Shown piece after piece: positions 1 through 8,897 of a DNA stretch of 64,000 nucleotides. Within the stretch, counting starts at the first letter, position 1; every line of letters starts with the position of its first letter. Position numbers and translations under genes: made by a program. Below the pieces are notes generated by a model that saw only the letters and a program-made list of their open reading frames with translations, did no database searches and was not told where the DNA came from. The stretch comes from an uncultured Lachnospiraceae bacterium. GTDB lineage: Bacteria > Bacillota > Clostridia > Lachnospirales > Lachnospiraceae. The stretch covers positions 5,365-69,364 of the forward strand of contig CAKQXY010000014.1 in assembly GCA_934292725.1 (NCBI GenBank), written 5' to 3'.

Positions 1-1
1 T

Positions 2-877
2 TTCCCGACTTACAATTTTGCTAACGTAGTAGATGATCATTTAATGGGTATCACTCACGTTGTAAGAGGAAATGAGTATCTGTCATCTTCTCCAAAGTAT
101 AACCGTCTGTATGAGGCATTTGGCTGGGAGATTCCAGTATATGTTCATTGTCCGCTTATTACAGATGAGGAGCATAAGAAGCTTTCAAAGCGCTGCGGTC
201 ATTCCTCATTTGAGGATCTGTTAGAGCAGGGCTTCCTTCCGGAATGTATCGTTAACTTTGTTGCACTGCTTGGCTGGAGCCCGGCTGACAATCAGGAAAA
301 GATGACGATGCAGGAGATGATCGAGAAGTTTGACTATACAAAGATGAGTAAATCTCCGGCTGTCTTTGACTACGGAAAGTTAAAGTGGTTAAATGGCGAG
401 TACATCAAAGAGATGGATGATGACCGTTATATGGAGATGGCACTTCCACATATCAAAAAGGTAGTTACAAGAGACTGCGATTATGAGAAGATTGCAAAGA
501 TGGTAAAGACACGTATCGAGGTATTCCCAGATATCGAAGCACTTGTTGATTTCTTCCAGGAAGTACCAGAGTACGACAGCGAGATGTATGTTCATAAGAA
601 GATGAAGACAACAAAAGAGTCTTCCTTACAGCTGTTAAATGAAGTTCTTCCAGTACTTGAAGCACAGGAAGATTTTTCTAACGACGCATTGTTTGCTTCT
701 CTTAGTGCATTTGCAAAGGAGAAGGGATACAAGACTGGCTTTGTAATGTGGCCGATCCGTACTGCAGTTTCAGGAAAGCAGTCCACACCGGGTGGTGCAA
801 CTGAGCTGATGGAAATTCTTGGAAAAGAAGAATCTATCGCACGTATCAAGGCTGCAATTGAGAAGCTTTCTGAATAA
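2..877 (+). CDS. gltX: Glutamyl-tRNA synthetase, C-terminal part (5' end outside window)
   Basis: Class I aminoacyl-tRNA synthetase that charges tRNA(Glu) with glutamate in the cytoplasm. The frame is open from base 2, so the gene starts upstream; 291 codons are present. The fragment begins just before the conserved THVVRGNEYLSS stretch of the catalytic domain. It has the KMSKS-type ATP loop as KLSKR at fragment residues 60-64, followed by the helical anticodon-binding region. The end carries the usual WPIRTAVSG and TPGG segments (family knowledge). The N-terminal HIGH motif is not in the window. The DUF1292 gene follows after 40 bases with no terminator between them, so the two may be co-transcribed. 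GluRS versus GlnRS is judged from the bacterial GluRS-like C-terminal domain. Identity is confident. Confidence 0.95.
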   Translation, partial: FPTYNFANVVDDHLMGITHVVRGNEYLSSSPKYNRLYEAFGWEIPVYVHCPLITDEEHKKLSKRCGHSSFEDLLEQGFLPECIVNFVALLGWSPADNQEKMTMQEMIEKFDYTKMSKSPAVFDYGKLKWLNGEYIKEMDDDRYMEMALPHIKKVVTRDCDYEKIAKMVKTRIEVFPDIEALVDFFQEVPEYDSEMYVHKKMKTTKESSLQLLNEVLPVLEAQEDFSNDALFASLSAFAKEKGYKTGFVMWPIRTAVSGKQSTPGGATELMEILGKEESIARIKAAIEKLSE

Positions 878-917
878 AATTCAGAAATTAGCAAAAAGAA
901 CAGAAAGGAGAGAGAGA

Positions 918-1262
918 ATGGCAAAGCATGATGATGAATTTGAGGGACGCGATACAGTAACCCTGACACTTGATGATGATTCTGAGTTAGAGTGTATTGT
1001 ATTAAATATTTTCAAGGGCGGAGACAGAGAGTATATTGCGCTTCTTCCAACCGAAGGAATTGAGGCAGAGGAAGGTACTGTTTATCTGTATCGTTATGAA
1101 GAGGATGAGCAGGGCAATCCAAACCTGACAAATATTGAGTCCGATGAGGAGTATGAGATTGCTTCTGACGCATTTGAGGAAATGCTTGACGATGAGGAAT
1201 ATGACGAGTTAGTCAGCGAGGAAGAACTTGCAGCAGAAGAAGAGGATGCAAAGAAGTTTTAA
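918..1262 (+). CDS. DUF1292 family protein
   Basis: Small acidic cytoplasmic protein of 114 residues, recognised as DUF1292 by the pattern of a short beta-rich core (TLTLDDDSELECIVL, then EYIALLP and VYLYRY) followed by an acidic tail. Function is unknown in the family. The ATG at 918 is preceded by a good ribosome site (AGAAAGGAGAGAGAGA). An earlier in-frame start at 819 would overlap gltX and lacks such a site, so it was rejected. In many Firmicutes DUF1292 genes sit near RuvX/MarR-type genes; here the neighbour is gltX. It ends just before a bidirectional terminator. Confidence 0.85.
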   Translation: MAKHDDEFEGRDTVTLTLDDDSELECIVLNIFKGGDREYIALLPTEGIEAEEGTVYLYRYEEDEQGNPNLTNIESDEEYEIASDAFEEMLDDEEYDELVSEEELAAEEEDAKKF

Positions 1263-1284
1263 TTGCATTTAATTTTGACAAAAT

Positions 1285-1335
1285 AAAAACCTTAGGCAGA
1301 TATAGTAAATTTACTAATCTGCTTAAGGTTTTTTT
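1285..1335. terminator. Bidirectional rho-independent terminator
   Basis: The stem AAACCTTAGGCAGAT pairs imperfectly with ATCTGCTTAAGGTTT around a short AT-rich loop. It is flanked by A-runs on the left and T-runs on the right. It lies between the convergent DUF1292 gene and the minus-strand helicase gene and can serve both. Confidence 0.85.
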
Positions 1336-3208
1336 ACATTTCATTTAGTTCCTCTAAAAATCTGCTTGGAAACTTTTCTTTTCCAGAGGCTTCACCGACA
1401 CAGTACAAATGAAGATGTTCCTTTGCTCGTGTAATGCCAACATAAAAAAGTCGGCGCTCCTCCTCAAGATCGGCATCAACAGCAGCACGAGCGTGAGGGA
1501 TATTGTCTTCATTTATATCAGGAATGAAAACAATCGGATACTCTAATCCCTTTGCACAGTGAAGTGTGCAAAGACAGACACCGCTTTCATTATTTGCATC
1601 CTTTGAAGCAGGGCTTTTTGCCTGCTTTTGCAGCTCCTCTGTATATGTATCAATATAAGTAAACCACTCGGCAAAGGTGCGGCATGACTGGCTGCTTTCG
1701 TGAACGGCATTCAGCACATCAAGAAGTTCCTGTTCATTAATGTGATGCTCCTTGGCGTAATCTTTTAGATAATCCTGATACTTCATCGCATTGGACAGAT
1801 AGTGGATTGCAGCATAGGGCGACATACGTTTCATGATCGAAAGATCATATTCAAGACGGTCAAGGCGCTCAAGCATCCAGTCCTTATCCTGATAATATGT
1901 TTTTAATTGTGCTACGCTGATATCAGATGTAAAAGGCGCAAGAGCCTCACGCTTAATATAGCGGTTAGGGCGGTTCATAATTCGAAGCCAGTTAGCTCTT
2001 GTGTTTCCAGTACCAGAGACAAGGCGAAGATAAGCAATTATATCAAGTGAAATCCAATGAGCAAAAAGATTCGGTATTGCATCCTTCATGTGAAATGGTA
2101 TTCCGCCTTTCATAAGTGCATCCATAACAAAGCGGATTCCAAGATTAGTGCGAAATAAAATTGCCATTTGCTCATAAGCATAGCCCTGTGCATGATAATC
2201 GCGAAGCTGTGCTGTCAGATACCTGTTTTGTTCAGCAGGATCACGGCATGGCTTTAACAGGACGGGGAAAGCTGCCTGATGAGAAGCACGGATTTTCTTA
2301 GGAAAACGAGCCGTGTTATGCACGATTAAATGATTGGCAGCTGCCACAATGTAGGCATCTGAGCGATAATTTATATCAAGCAGGATGCGTATGGCATTTG
2401 GATAATCCTTCTCAAAGCCAAGCATAATCTCAGGCCTTGCACCGCGAAAGCGATAAATAGACTGATCATCATCGCCAACGATAAAAAGATTATTTTTCGG
2501 TGCAGCAAGCAATTGAATTGTTTTATACTGCACAAGATTTATGTCCTGAAACTCATCAATTAGAATATACGAAAAGCGCTGGCGCCAGGCATCTAAAATA
2601 TCACGCCGCTTAGACAAAAGGTCATAGGTCATCGTCAGAATATCATCAAAATCAACCTTGTTAGCCTGACGAAGCTTTTTTTCATAAAGGCGGTAAACGC
2701 GGCGAAACACATTTTCAGGGCAGCTTTTTGCATAGTAATAGTCAAGTGACAGGCAGTTGCTTTTGACAGCAGAGATCTCTCCGAGCAGGTTAGAGGCAAG
2801 CTCATTAAAATCAGGTGCGTCCATATCAAGTTCATCGATGATGCTTTCAATCATTTTATACTGTTCCTTTTGTGTCAAAATGTTGGAGGCATCATATTGG
2901 TATGCATGCTTTAAAATGCGGTAGAAAACAGAGTGAAAAGTGCCAAAAGTAACGCCCGTGGAGCGTGCTGCATCCAAACGGGCGTTTCTCTTTTGGTAAA
3001 GGGTAAAAAAACGGCTCTGCATTTCTTGTGCCGCAGCTCTTGTAAAAGTGATAACAAGAATACGGGATCCAGGAATATGATAGCGCTCAAGGAGCGTCAC
3101 AATCCTGTTTGTGATCACAGTTGTCTTGCCGGAGCCAGGTCCTGCAAGAACAAGAGCGGGGCCATCTTTATGCGCGATGGCCTGCGTCTGGGTATCAGAA
3201 AAAGCCAT
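1334..3208 (-). CDS. UvrD/PcrA-like superfamily 1 ATP-dependent helicase
   Basis: SF1A 3'-5' DNA helicase-like protein of 624 residues. Visible motifs in order are Walker A AGPGSGKTT (22-30), motif II IDEFQD (217-222), motif III GDDDQSIYRFRG (245-256) and motif VI GITRAKEH (591-598), preceded by motif V in the CAKGLEYPIVFIPDI region. It is shorter than typical PcrA (about 720-750), mainly lacking the C-terminal extension, so it is a compact paralogue rather than the main PcrA. The start ATG follows AAAGAGG on the minus strand. It lies 20 bases downstream of ychF on the same strand, so the two probably form an operon read from the ychF promoter. Likely role: DNA repair or replication restart; the exact substrate cannot be read from sequence. 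Confidence 0.9.
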   Translation of the reverse strand: MAFSDTQTQAIAHKDGPALVLAGPGSGKTTVITNRIVTLLERYHIPGSRILVITFTRAAAQEMQSRFFTLYQKRNARLDAARSTGVTFGTFHSVFYRILKHAYQYDASNILTQKEQYKMIESIIDELDMDAPDFNELASNLLGEISAVKSNCLSLDYYYAKSCPENVFRRVYRLYEKKLRQANKVDFDDILTMTYDLLSKRRDILDAWRQRFSYILIDEFQDINLVQYKTIQLLAAPKNNLFIVGDDDQSIYRFRGARPEIMLGFEKDYPNAIRILLDINYRSDAYIVAAANHLIVHNTARFPKKIRASHQAAFPVLLKPCRDPAEQNRYLTAQLRDYHAQGYAYEQMAILFRTNLGIRFVMDALMKGGIPFHMKDAIPNLFAHWISLDIIAYLRLVSGTGNTRANWLRIMNRPNRYIKREALAPFTSDISVAQLKTYYQDKDWMLERLDRLEYDLSIMKRMSPYAAIHYLSNAMKYQDYLKDYAKEHHINEQELLDVLNAVHESSQSCRTFAEWFTYIDTYTEELQKQAKSPASKDANNESGVCLCTLHCAKGLEYPIVFIPDINEDNIPHARAAVDADLEEERRLFYVGITRAKEHLHLYCVGEASGKEKFPSRFLEELNEM

Positions 3209-3228
3209 GAAAAACCTCTTTAAATTAT

Positions 3229-4326
3229 TTATACGTTGAAACGGAACAAAATGACATCGCCATCCTGAACCACATAGTCCTTTCCTTCAAGACGAACAAG
3301 ACCTTTTTCTCTTGCAGTTACGTAGGACTGGCAGTCCATAAGATCCTGATAGCTTACAACCTCTGCGCGGATAAAGCCTCTCTCAAAATCAGAGTGAATC
3401 TTTCCGGCAGCCTGTGGTGCCTTAGTTCCCTTTGTGATGGTCCAAGCTCTTGTCTCATCAGCACCAGATGTCAGATAGCTGATCAGACCAAGCAGAGAAT
3501 AGCTTGCAGAAATCAGCTTGTCAAGACCAGATTTTTCAAGACCAAGATCCTCTAAGAACATCTTCTTCTCATCATCGTCAAGCTCAGAAATTTCAGCCTC
3601 GATCTCAGCACAGATAACAAACACCTCACTGCCTTCCTTAGCAGCAAACTCGCGGACTGCAGCAACATGAGGATTGGAAGCACCGTCATCAGCTAAATCA
3701 CTTTCAGATACATTTGCAGCATAGATAACCGGCTTGCTTGTTAAAAGATTTAAGCTGGCGATAAAAGCAGCCTCATCCTCATCATCCGGCTCAACAGTCT
3801 TAGCCTGACGTCCCTCTGTTAAAGCCTCCATCAGCTTCTTTAAGGTGACAAGCTCCTTGGCAAGACTCTTATCATTCATAGCACTTCTTGTTGTCTTTGC
3901 AATACGGCGTTCAAGAACCTCCTGATCAGCAAAAATCAGCTCAAGCTCGATAGTTTCAATATCATCAACTGGATCAATATGACCATTTACATGGATGATA
4001 TTAGAGTTTTCAAAGCAGCGTACAACATGTACAATTGCGTCAACCTCACGGATATTTGCAAGGAACTGGTTTCCAAGACCCTCACCCTTAGATGCGCCCT
4101 TTACAAGACCGGCGATATCAACAAACTCAACAACTGCCGGTGTAACCTTTGCGGAGTGATACAGCTCACCTAAATTTTTAATACGCTCATCCGGAACTGG
4201 AACAATACCAACATTTGGGTCAATGGTACAGAACGGATAGTTTGCAGATTCCGCACCTGCCTTTGTCAAAGAGTTAAATAAAGTACTCTTGCCGACATTC
4301 GGCAAGCCTACGATTCCTAATTTCAT
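3229..4326 (-). CDS. ychF: YchF/OLA1 family GTP/ATP-binding protein
   Basis: Conserved Obg-related P-loop NTPase of 365 residues, known to bind ATP and to associate with ribosomes. The P-loop GLPNVGKS is at 7-14, the switch II segment DIAG at 70-73, and the G4 position reads NVSE (205-208) instead of NKxD. That change is the family hallmark and explains adenine preference. The C-terminal TGS-like domain ends with GDVILFRFNV, as in the family. Length is normal. A GGAAGGA ribosome site precedes the ATG. A minus-strand promoter and a leader hairpin lie just upstream, and the UvrD-like helicase gene follows in the same transcription unit. Confidence 0.97.
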   Translation of the reverse strand: MKLGIVGLPNVGKSTLFNSLTKAGAESANYPFCTIDPNVGIVPVPDERIKNLGELYHSAKVTPAVVEFVDIAGLVKGASKGEGLGNQFLANIREVDAIVHVVRCFENSNIIHVNGHIDPVDDIETIELELIFADQEVLERRIAKTTRSAMNDKSLAKELVTLKKLMEALTEGRQAKTVEPDDEDEAAFIASLNLLTSKPVIYAANVSESDLADDGASNPHVAAVREFAAKEGSEVFVICAEIEAEISELDDDEKKMFLEDLGLEKSGLDKLISASYSLLGLISYLTSGADETRAWTITKGTKAPQAAGKIHSDFERGFIRAEVVSYQDLMDCQSYVTAREKGLVRLEGKDYVVQDGDVILFRFNV

Positions 4327-4344
4327 AGTAAAAATCCTTCCTGT

Positions 4345-4369
4345 CTGGTCATGTAGTACATGTGACCAG
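4345..4369 (-). promoter_or_regulatory. Leader hairpin of ychF
   Basis: CTGGTC and GACCAG pair, with an inner ATGT/ACAT stem and a two-base bulge. The hairpin lies between the predicted ychF -10 box and its start codon, so it would sit near the very 5' end of the ychF mRNA. It has no U-run, so it is not a terminator. It could be an operator or an mRNA-stabilising stem. Confidence 0.5.
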
Positions 4370-4380
4370 TAACATTTTTA

Positions 4381-4409
4381 ATTTTAGCATATAAAAAAAA
4401 GAAATACAA
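4381..4409 (-). promoter_or_regulatory. Sigma-A type promoter for ychF-helicase
   Basis: On the minus strand TTGTAT (4404-4409) and TAAAAT (4381-4386) are separated by exactly 17 bases. Confidence 0.65.
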
Positions 4410-4668
4410 CCGTTTCTGTCGGAAGAAATTCTGAAAAAAGTATTGTCATTTTTAATAAACTAATATAAAATAGATTTCATAATCAGAGATAGCATTTTGC
4501 CGTTTTTGATAAATAATATAGCAGAAATGACGGGAAGAAAAAATGGTTCTTATGACGAAAGACAGGAACCGTGTTTTTTGCCGTGCTTTTTTAACAAATA
4601 CAGTTAGTGACCATGCACAAAAAAGTGAGTGGTTAATTTCAATACACAGCGAAAGAAAAAGGAGTAAC
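4410..4668. other. Intergenic region upstream of rsmH
   Basis: AT-rich region between the divergent ychF and rsmH genes. A possible plus-strand promoter, TTGTCA (4443-4448) with TATAAA (4464-4469), has a short 15-base spacer. A weak stem GGTTC/GAACC (4545-4570) precedes a T-run and could act as an attenuator. No mraZ gene, which often precedes rsmH, is present. The open frame from 4543 into rsmH is ignored because it has no ribosome site. Confidence 0.4.
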
Positions 4669-5604
4669 ATGGAATTTGTTCATAAATCAATATTGCTGGA
4701 TGAGGTGATCGAAAACCTAAACATCCGTGAGGATGGATGTTATGTAGATGGAACGCTCGGCGGTGCCGGCCATTCCTATCAGATCTGTACGCATCTGGGA
4801 GAGAAAGGAAGACTTGTCGGAATAGATCAGGATGCAGATGCTATACAGGCAGCGACAAAGCGTCTTGAACCATATAAAGACAAGGTAAGCATAGTAAGAA
4901 GCAACTATGTAAACTTTGACAATGTTTTAGATGAGCTTGGAATTGATAAGGTAAACGGAATACTTCTTGACCTTGGTGTTTCTTCCTATCAGCTTGATGA
5001 GGCTTCACGTGGTTTTACATACCGCGAGGACGTGCCGCTTGATATGCGTATGGATCAGAGAAATCCAAAGACAGCGGCCGATATTGTCAATGAGTACAGC
5101 GAGATGGAGCTTTATCGTATGATACGCGATTACGGAGAAGATCGCTTCGCAAAAAATATTGCAAAGCACATTGTTCGTGCACGCGAGAAAAAGCCAATCG
5201 AGACTACTGGTGAGCTGTGTGAGATAATTAAAGCAGCAATTCCGGCTAAAATGCGTGCCGGCACGGGTCATCCGGCAAAACAGACATTTCAGGCGCTTCG
5301 CATTGAATTAAATCATGAGCTTGATGTGCTGACACAATCAATTGACGGTATGATTGACCGTTTAGCACCGGGTGGACGTCTTTGCATAATTACATTCCAT
5401 TCACTGGAAGACCGAATTGTAAAAACAAGATTTCGCACGAATGAAAATCCGTGTATTTGTCCGCCGGGCTTTCCTGTCTGTGTGTGTGGACGCGTTTCAA
5501 AGGGAAAGGTGATTACAAGAAAACCAATTCTTCCTTCAGAGCAGGAAATGGAGGAAAACAGCCGTTCAAAGAGCGCGAAGCTTCGCGTTTTTGAAAAGGC
5601 ATAA
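4669..5604 (+). CDS. rsmH: 16S rRNA (cytosine(1402)-N(4))-methyltransferase RsmH
   Basis: SAM-dependent methyltransferase (MraW) that modifies C1402 in the decoding centre of 16S rRNA. The SAM-binding segment YVDGTLGGAGHS is at residues 25-36, and GILLDLGVSSYQLD and ITFHSLEDRIVK follow as in the family. The ATG at 4669 after AAAAAGGAGTAAC gives 311 residues, the normal length. It is the first gene of the division and cell-wall cluster. The ftsL gene starts 23 bases after its stop, so co-transcription is expected. Confidence 0.97.
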   Translation: MEFVHKSILLDEVIENLNIREDGCYVDGTLGGAGHSYQICTHLGEKGRLVGIDQDADAIQAATKRLEPYKDKVSIVRSNYVNFDNVLDELGIDKVNGILLDLGVSSYQLDEASRGFTYREDVPLDMRMDQRNPKTAADIVNEYSEMELYRMIRDYGEDRFAKNIAKHIVRAREKKPIETTGELCEIIKAAIPAKMRAGTGHPAKQTFQALRIELNHELDVLTQSIDGMIDRLAPGGRLCIITFHSLEDRIVKTRFRTNENPCICPPGFPVCVCGRVSKGKVITRKPILPSEQEMEENSRSKSAKLRVFEKA

Positions 5605-5627
5605 AAAAGGTAGAAAGGACTGGAGTC

Positions 5628-6143
5628 ATGCAGGAAGGGGAACCGAAAAATGGATACCGCGAGCAGGAAGCCGCAGGCGGAACCTATGCGCCAAAAAAAG
5701 TGCCAGAGCTTGAAAGACAGCGCCAGGCACGTATTAAAAGACTCCAGGAATTGGAGCGTCAGCAGATAGAACTGCATAAACAGCGAATTATAAATGGCAC
5801 ACTGAGCAGGCGTTATGATGCAAGAGCATATGATGGACTGACTGCCATAGTCGCTGTTTTGACGGCAGTATTGCTGCTTTGGTCAGCAATAGGCTATGTG
5901 GGGAGGAATGCACAATTAAATGCAAGTAATAAAAAGGTGGCATCGCTCAAGGAGACTTATCAAGAGCTGCAGACGGATAATGATAACCGTGAGGCACTTT
6001 TATATGCTTCTGTCGATGCAAAACAGATTTACCAGATCGCGACACAGAGACTTGGCATGAGCTATCCTGAAAAGCATCAGGTAATCACCTATCATAAAAC
6101 AGAGAGTGGGTACGTTGCACAATATGAAGACATTCCGCAGTGA
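5628..6143 (+). CDS. ftsL: FtsL-like cell division protein
   Basis: Bitopic division protein of 171 residues: a basic, Gln/Arg-rich cytoplasmic N-terminus (1-68), one membrane helix (about 71-91), then an extracytoplasmic coiled coil (about 95-121). The conserved Ile/Ala-rich tail contains IYQIATQRLGMSYPE, as in FtsL/DivIC proteins. In the divisome FtsL forms a complex with DivIC and FtsQ and activates the septal synthase. Assignment rests on topology plus position between rsmH and the class B PBP; FtsL sequences are poorly conserved. A ribosome site (GAAAGGACTGGAG) precedes the ATG. Its end overlaps the start of the next gene by about 20 bases, suggesting translational coupling. Confidence 0.85.
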   Translation: MQEGEPKNGYREQEAAGGTYAPKKVPELERQRQARIKRLQELERQQIELHKQRIINGTLSRRYDARAYDGLTAIVAVLTAVLLLWSAIGYVGRNAQLNASNKKVASLKETYQELQTDNDNREALLYASVDAKQIYQIATQRLGMSYPEKHQVITYHKTESGYVAQYEDIPQ

Positions 6144-8742
6144 TGAGAATCAAATAAAAAATAAGACAAAGACAACGCAGGCAGCCAGCAAAAAACGTAA
6201 TGTAAAGAAAAAAAAACCTGCAAAAAAGATTTACAGAACTAATGCAAAGAAGGATACGGGCAAGCTTGCAAACCGTATAAATGGCAGAATGAGACTTGTA
6301 GCAGGTTTAGTTGCGTTTTGCATGGCTGCTCTTGTCGTTTACATTGGTATACGCGCGGCACTTACAAATGAAGTGTATGAGCGAAAGGCACTCAGCCAGA
6401 TGAATTACAGCAGTTCAACTTTAGTTGCAAAGTCTGGCGAAATTTATGACACAAATATGACGCCGATTGCAGTCAGCAACCGTGTTTATATTTTGATTAT
6501 TGATCCAAAGGTAATCATGGAAACAGAGGCAATTGATGGGCGAGAGGGAACGCTTGCAACAACTGTTAAGGCGATTGCGCAGTGTTTTGACTTAGACGAA
6601 GCTGCGCTTACCGAGACAATTACCCAGTCAGCCGATAAAAATTATATTCGTTATGTGCCAGAAGGCTGGACAAGCAAAAAATATCTTGTTACAGAAAGCC
6701 AAAAGGAAGCATTCGATGCGCTTGAAGAAAAGGTAAACAGCACAGAAAAAAAGAAAGAAACAAAAACAACAGAAGCCCAGAGTGTGCAGGAAACAGAAGG
6801 CACCTCATCTGCAGATGAGGAGTTTGAAAGCCCGGATGGTGCCAAGATTGTTGGCGTGTGGTTTGAGACAGAATACCAGCGCTATTATCCATATGGCAAC
6901 TTAGCAAGCAAGGTCATCGGCTTTACGACAAAGGACAGCTCTGAGGGTATTTGGGGACTAGAGCGCTACTATAATGAAGAGCTTCGCGGAACAAATGGCA
7001 GAAGCTACAGCTATATTGACAGCAGCAAAAATCTGATCCGCGATGTGATTGAGCCAACTGATGGCTACTCCCTTGTATCAACGATTGATATGAACCTGAC
7101 AAAGATAATCAGTGATACAGCCTCAGAGTGGTATTATGAGACTGATGAAAATGGAGAAAGGGTCCGTACGGCAAAAAGCTACAGTATTCTTGCGATGGAT
7201 CCGAATACAGGCGCTATAAAAGCAATGGTTACAGATACAGATTATGATCTGAATAATCCAAATGATCTTTCTGTATTCTACACTGATGAGGAGCTGGCTG
7301 CATTTGCAGATAATGAAGTAAAATCAGAAGAGTATGAAAAGTATCTGGAAAAGGAGCAGGAAAAGTTAAAGGAGCAGGCTGAAGCTTCAAAGGAGAAAGC
7401 TGATGACGATTCTTCTAATACACAGGATATAATAGAGATTGCAACGGCATCTCCGTATGCAGCATATTTGAATGAAAAGGGAGAGTGGGATCATAGCACT
7501 TATCCGACAACAACAGATGTACAAAATGAGATTTGGCGAAACGGTATCATCAGTAATTCCTTTGAGCCAGGCTCTACTGGAAAAGTTCTTACATATGCAG
7601 CAGCAATTGAGGAAGGACTGATTACAGAAGATACGCAGTTTGATGACACTCATGGCTACTTAGACATTGGACGAACAATGGTAAAATGCCATAACTACGC
7701 GATAGGCGGCTGTGGCATTATTGATGCAAAGGAAGCCGTTGCGCAGTCTTGCAACGTTGCCTTTATGGAAATCGGAAAGCTTCTTGGACCAGAGCTTTTT
7801 GTTAAGTATCAGCAGCTTCATAATTTTGGCCAGAAGACAGGAATAGATCTTCCAGGTGAGGCAAGCTGTGAAGGACTTTTGTATACAGCAGATCAGCTAG
7901 GAGAGATTGAGCTTGCGACAAGCGCATTTGGTCAGTGTTACAATGTTACCATGATTCAGATGGCAGCATCATTTTGCGCCGATATAAATGGCGGCTACTA
8001 TTACAAGCCATATACAGTTGAGAGCATTCTTGATCAGGACGGCAATGTAGTAGAATCTGTTAAGCCGACACTTGTGCGTCAGGTTATAAGTGAGGAGACA
8101 AGTGCAACAGTGCGCCATGCACTTGAGTATGCAGTTACAAATGGAACTGTTTATGGTGTGCAGGTTGCAGACAAAGAAAACGGTGTCAAGATGGATGGCT
8201 ATGATTTTGGCGGAAAGACGGGAACTGCTCAGAAGCTTCCGCGTTCAGAAGATAAATATATCATTTCACTGATTTCAGCAGCACCTATGAATTCACCGCA
8301 GCTTGTGCTTTATGTTGTAGTCGATGAGTACGAAGGAAACGATGAGGATGGAAGTGCACCTGTACAGTATTTGTCAGGCCGTCTGTGGTATGCAATCAAG
8401 GATTACATCGGACTTTATTCTGAGTTAGATGCAGATGTAAATAATTATGATTGGCAGAGTACTTCTTCATCAGATGACAGTATGTCAGGAGAGTCACTAT
8501 TTACAGATTCACAAGGAGATGATGCAGCTCTTCCAGTACCGCCGGCAGTGGCAGCGCAGGCGCAGACAGATTCAGCAGCAGAAAATCCAGACGAAGATAT
8601 CATTGATCCTGAGGCAGCAATTGCGGATCCGGCAGACGCAAATGCGGCACCAGATTCAAACGATGTCATAGATCTTCCGGCTCAGCCAGCAGCAGATCCT
8701 CAGCCAGATGCTCAGCCAGCGGCAGATCCAAACGCACAGTAA
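6124..8742 (+). CDS. Class B penicillin-binding protein (FtsI/SpoVD type), first copy
   Basis: Monofunctional peptidoglycan transpeptidase of 872 residues, anchored by one helix (about 57-79) after a Lys-rich tail. Catalytic motifs are complete: STGK (484-487), SCN (542-544), KTG (698-700). It is larger than usual because of two charged low-complexity insertions (Lys/Glu/Thr-rich near 205-235; Glu/Lys-rich near 400-435) and an Ala/Pro/Asp-rich C-terminal tail of about 70 residues. No PASTA domain is seen. The ATG at 6124 overlaps ftsL; a GTG 18 bases upstream is an alternative, and neither has a strong ribosome site. A terminator follows eight bases after the stop. It may be the vegetative septal PBP, with the next gene a SpoVD-like paralogue or the reverse; the sequence alone does not decide. 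Confidence 0.92.
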   Translation: MKTFRSDENQIKNKTKTTQAASKKRNVKKKKPAKKIYRTNAKKDTGKLANRINGRMRLVAGLVAFCMAALVVYIGIRAALTNEVYERKALSQMNYSSSTLVAKSGEIYDTNMTPIAVSNRVYILIIDPKVIMETEAIDGREGTLATTVKAIAQCFDLDEAALTETITQSADKNYIRYVPEGWTSKKYLVTESQKEAFDALEEKVNSTEKKKETKTTEAQSVQETEGTSSADEEFESPDGAKIVGVWFETEYQRYYPYGNLASKVIGFTTKDSSEGIWGLERYYNEELRGTNGRSYSYIDSSKNLIRDVIEPTDGYSLVSTIDMNLTKIISDTASEWYYETDENGERVRTAKSYSILAMDPNTGAIKAMVTDTDYDLNNPNDLSVFYTDEELAAFADNEVKSEEYEKYLEKEQEKLKEQAEASKEKADDDSSNTQDIIEIATASPYAAYLNEKGEWDHSTYPTTTDVQNEIWRNGIISNSFEPGSTGKVLTYAAAIEEGLITEDTQFDDTHGYLDIGRTMVKCHNYAIGGCGIIDAKEAVAQSCNVAFMEIGKLLGPELFVKYQQLHNFGQKTGIDLPGEASCEGLLYTADQLGEIELATSAFGQCYNVTMIQMAASFCADINGGYYYKPYTVESILDQDGNVVESVKPTLVRQVISEETSATVRHALEYAVTNGTVYGVQVADKENGVKMDGYDFGGKTGTAQKLPRSEDKYIISLISAAPMNSPQLVLYVVVDEYEGNDEDGSAPVQYLSGRLWYAIKDYIGLYSELDADVNNYDWQSTSSSDDSMSGESLFTDSQGDDAALPVPPAVAAQAQTDSAAENPDEDIIDPEAAIADPADANAAPDSNDVIDLPAQPAADPQPDAQPAADPNAQ

Positions 8743-8749
8743 CAGAAAT

Positions 8750-8797
8750 AAAAAGAATCTTGAAATTTACAAAAGAATTTCAGGATTCTTTTTTTTA
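8750..8797 (+). terminator. Rho-independent terminator between the two PBP genes
   Basis: AAAGAATC-TTGAAATT pairs with AATTTCA-GGATTCTTT around a short loop and runs straight into eight or more T residues. It starts eight bases after the first PBP stop. A nominal TTG start for the second PBP at 8760 would lie inside this stem and is therefore rejected. Confidence 0.88.
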
Positions 8798-8897
8798 TCG
8801 TCTGCTGCATATAGATAAATTAAGAAAACAGCAAAAGCGGAGTAAAAGACATTCAGTGAAAATAGTCACGCAAGTTTTGAAAAAAGAGGCGAAAAGC

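Noticed and set aside
4543..4668. In-frame extension of rsmH
   Set aside because: No ribosome site; the ATG at 4669 has a strong one and gives the normal family length.
8760..8897. TTG-initiated N-terminal extension of the second PBP
   Set aside because: The codons lie in a rho-independent terminator and its T-run, and no ribosome site precedes the TTG.
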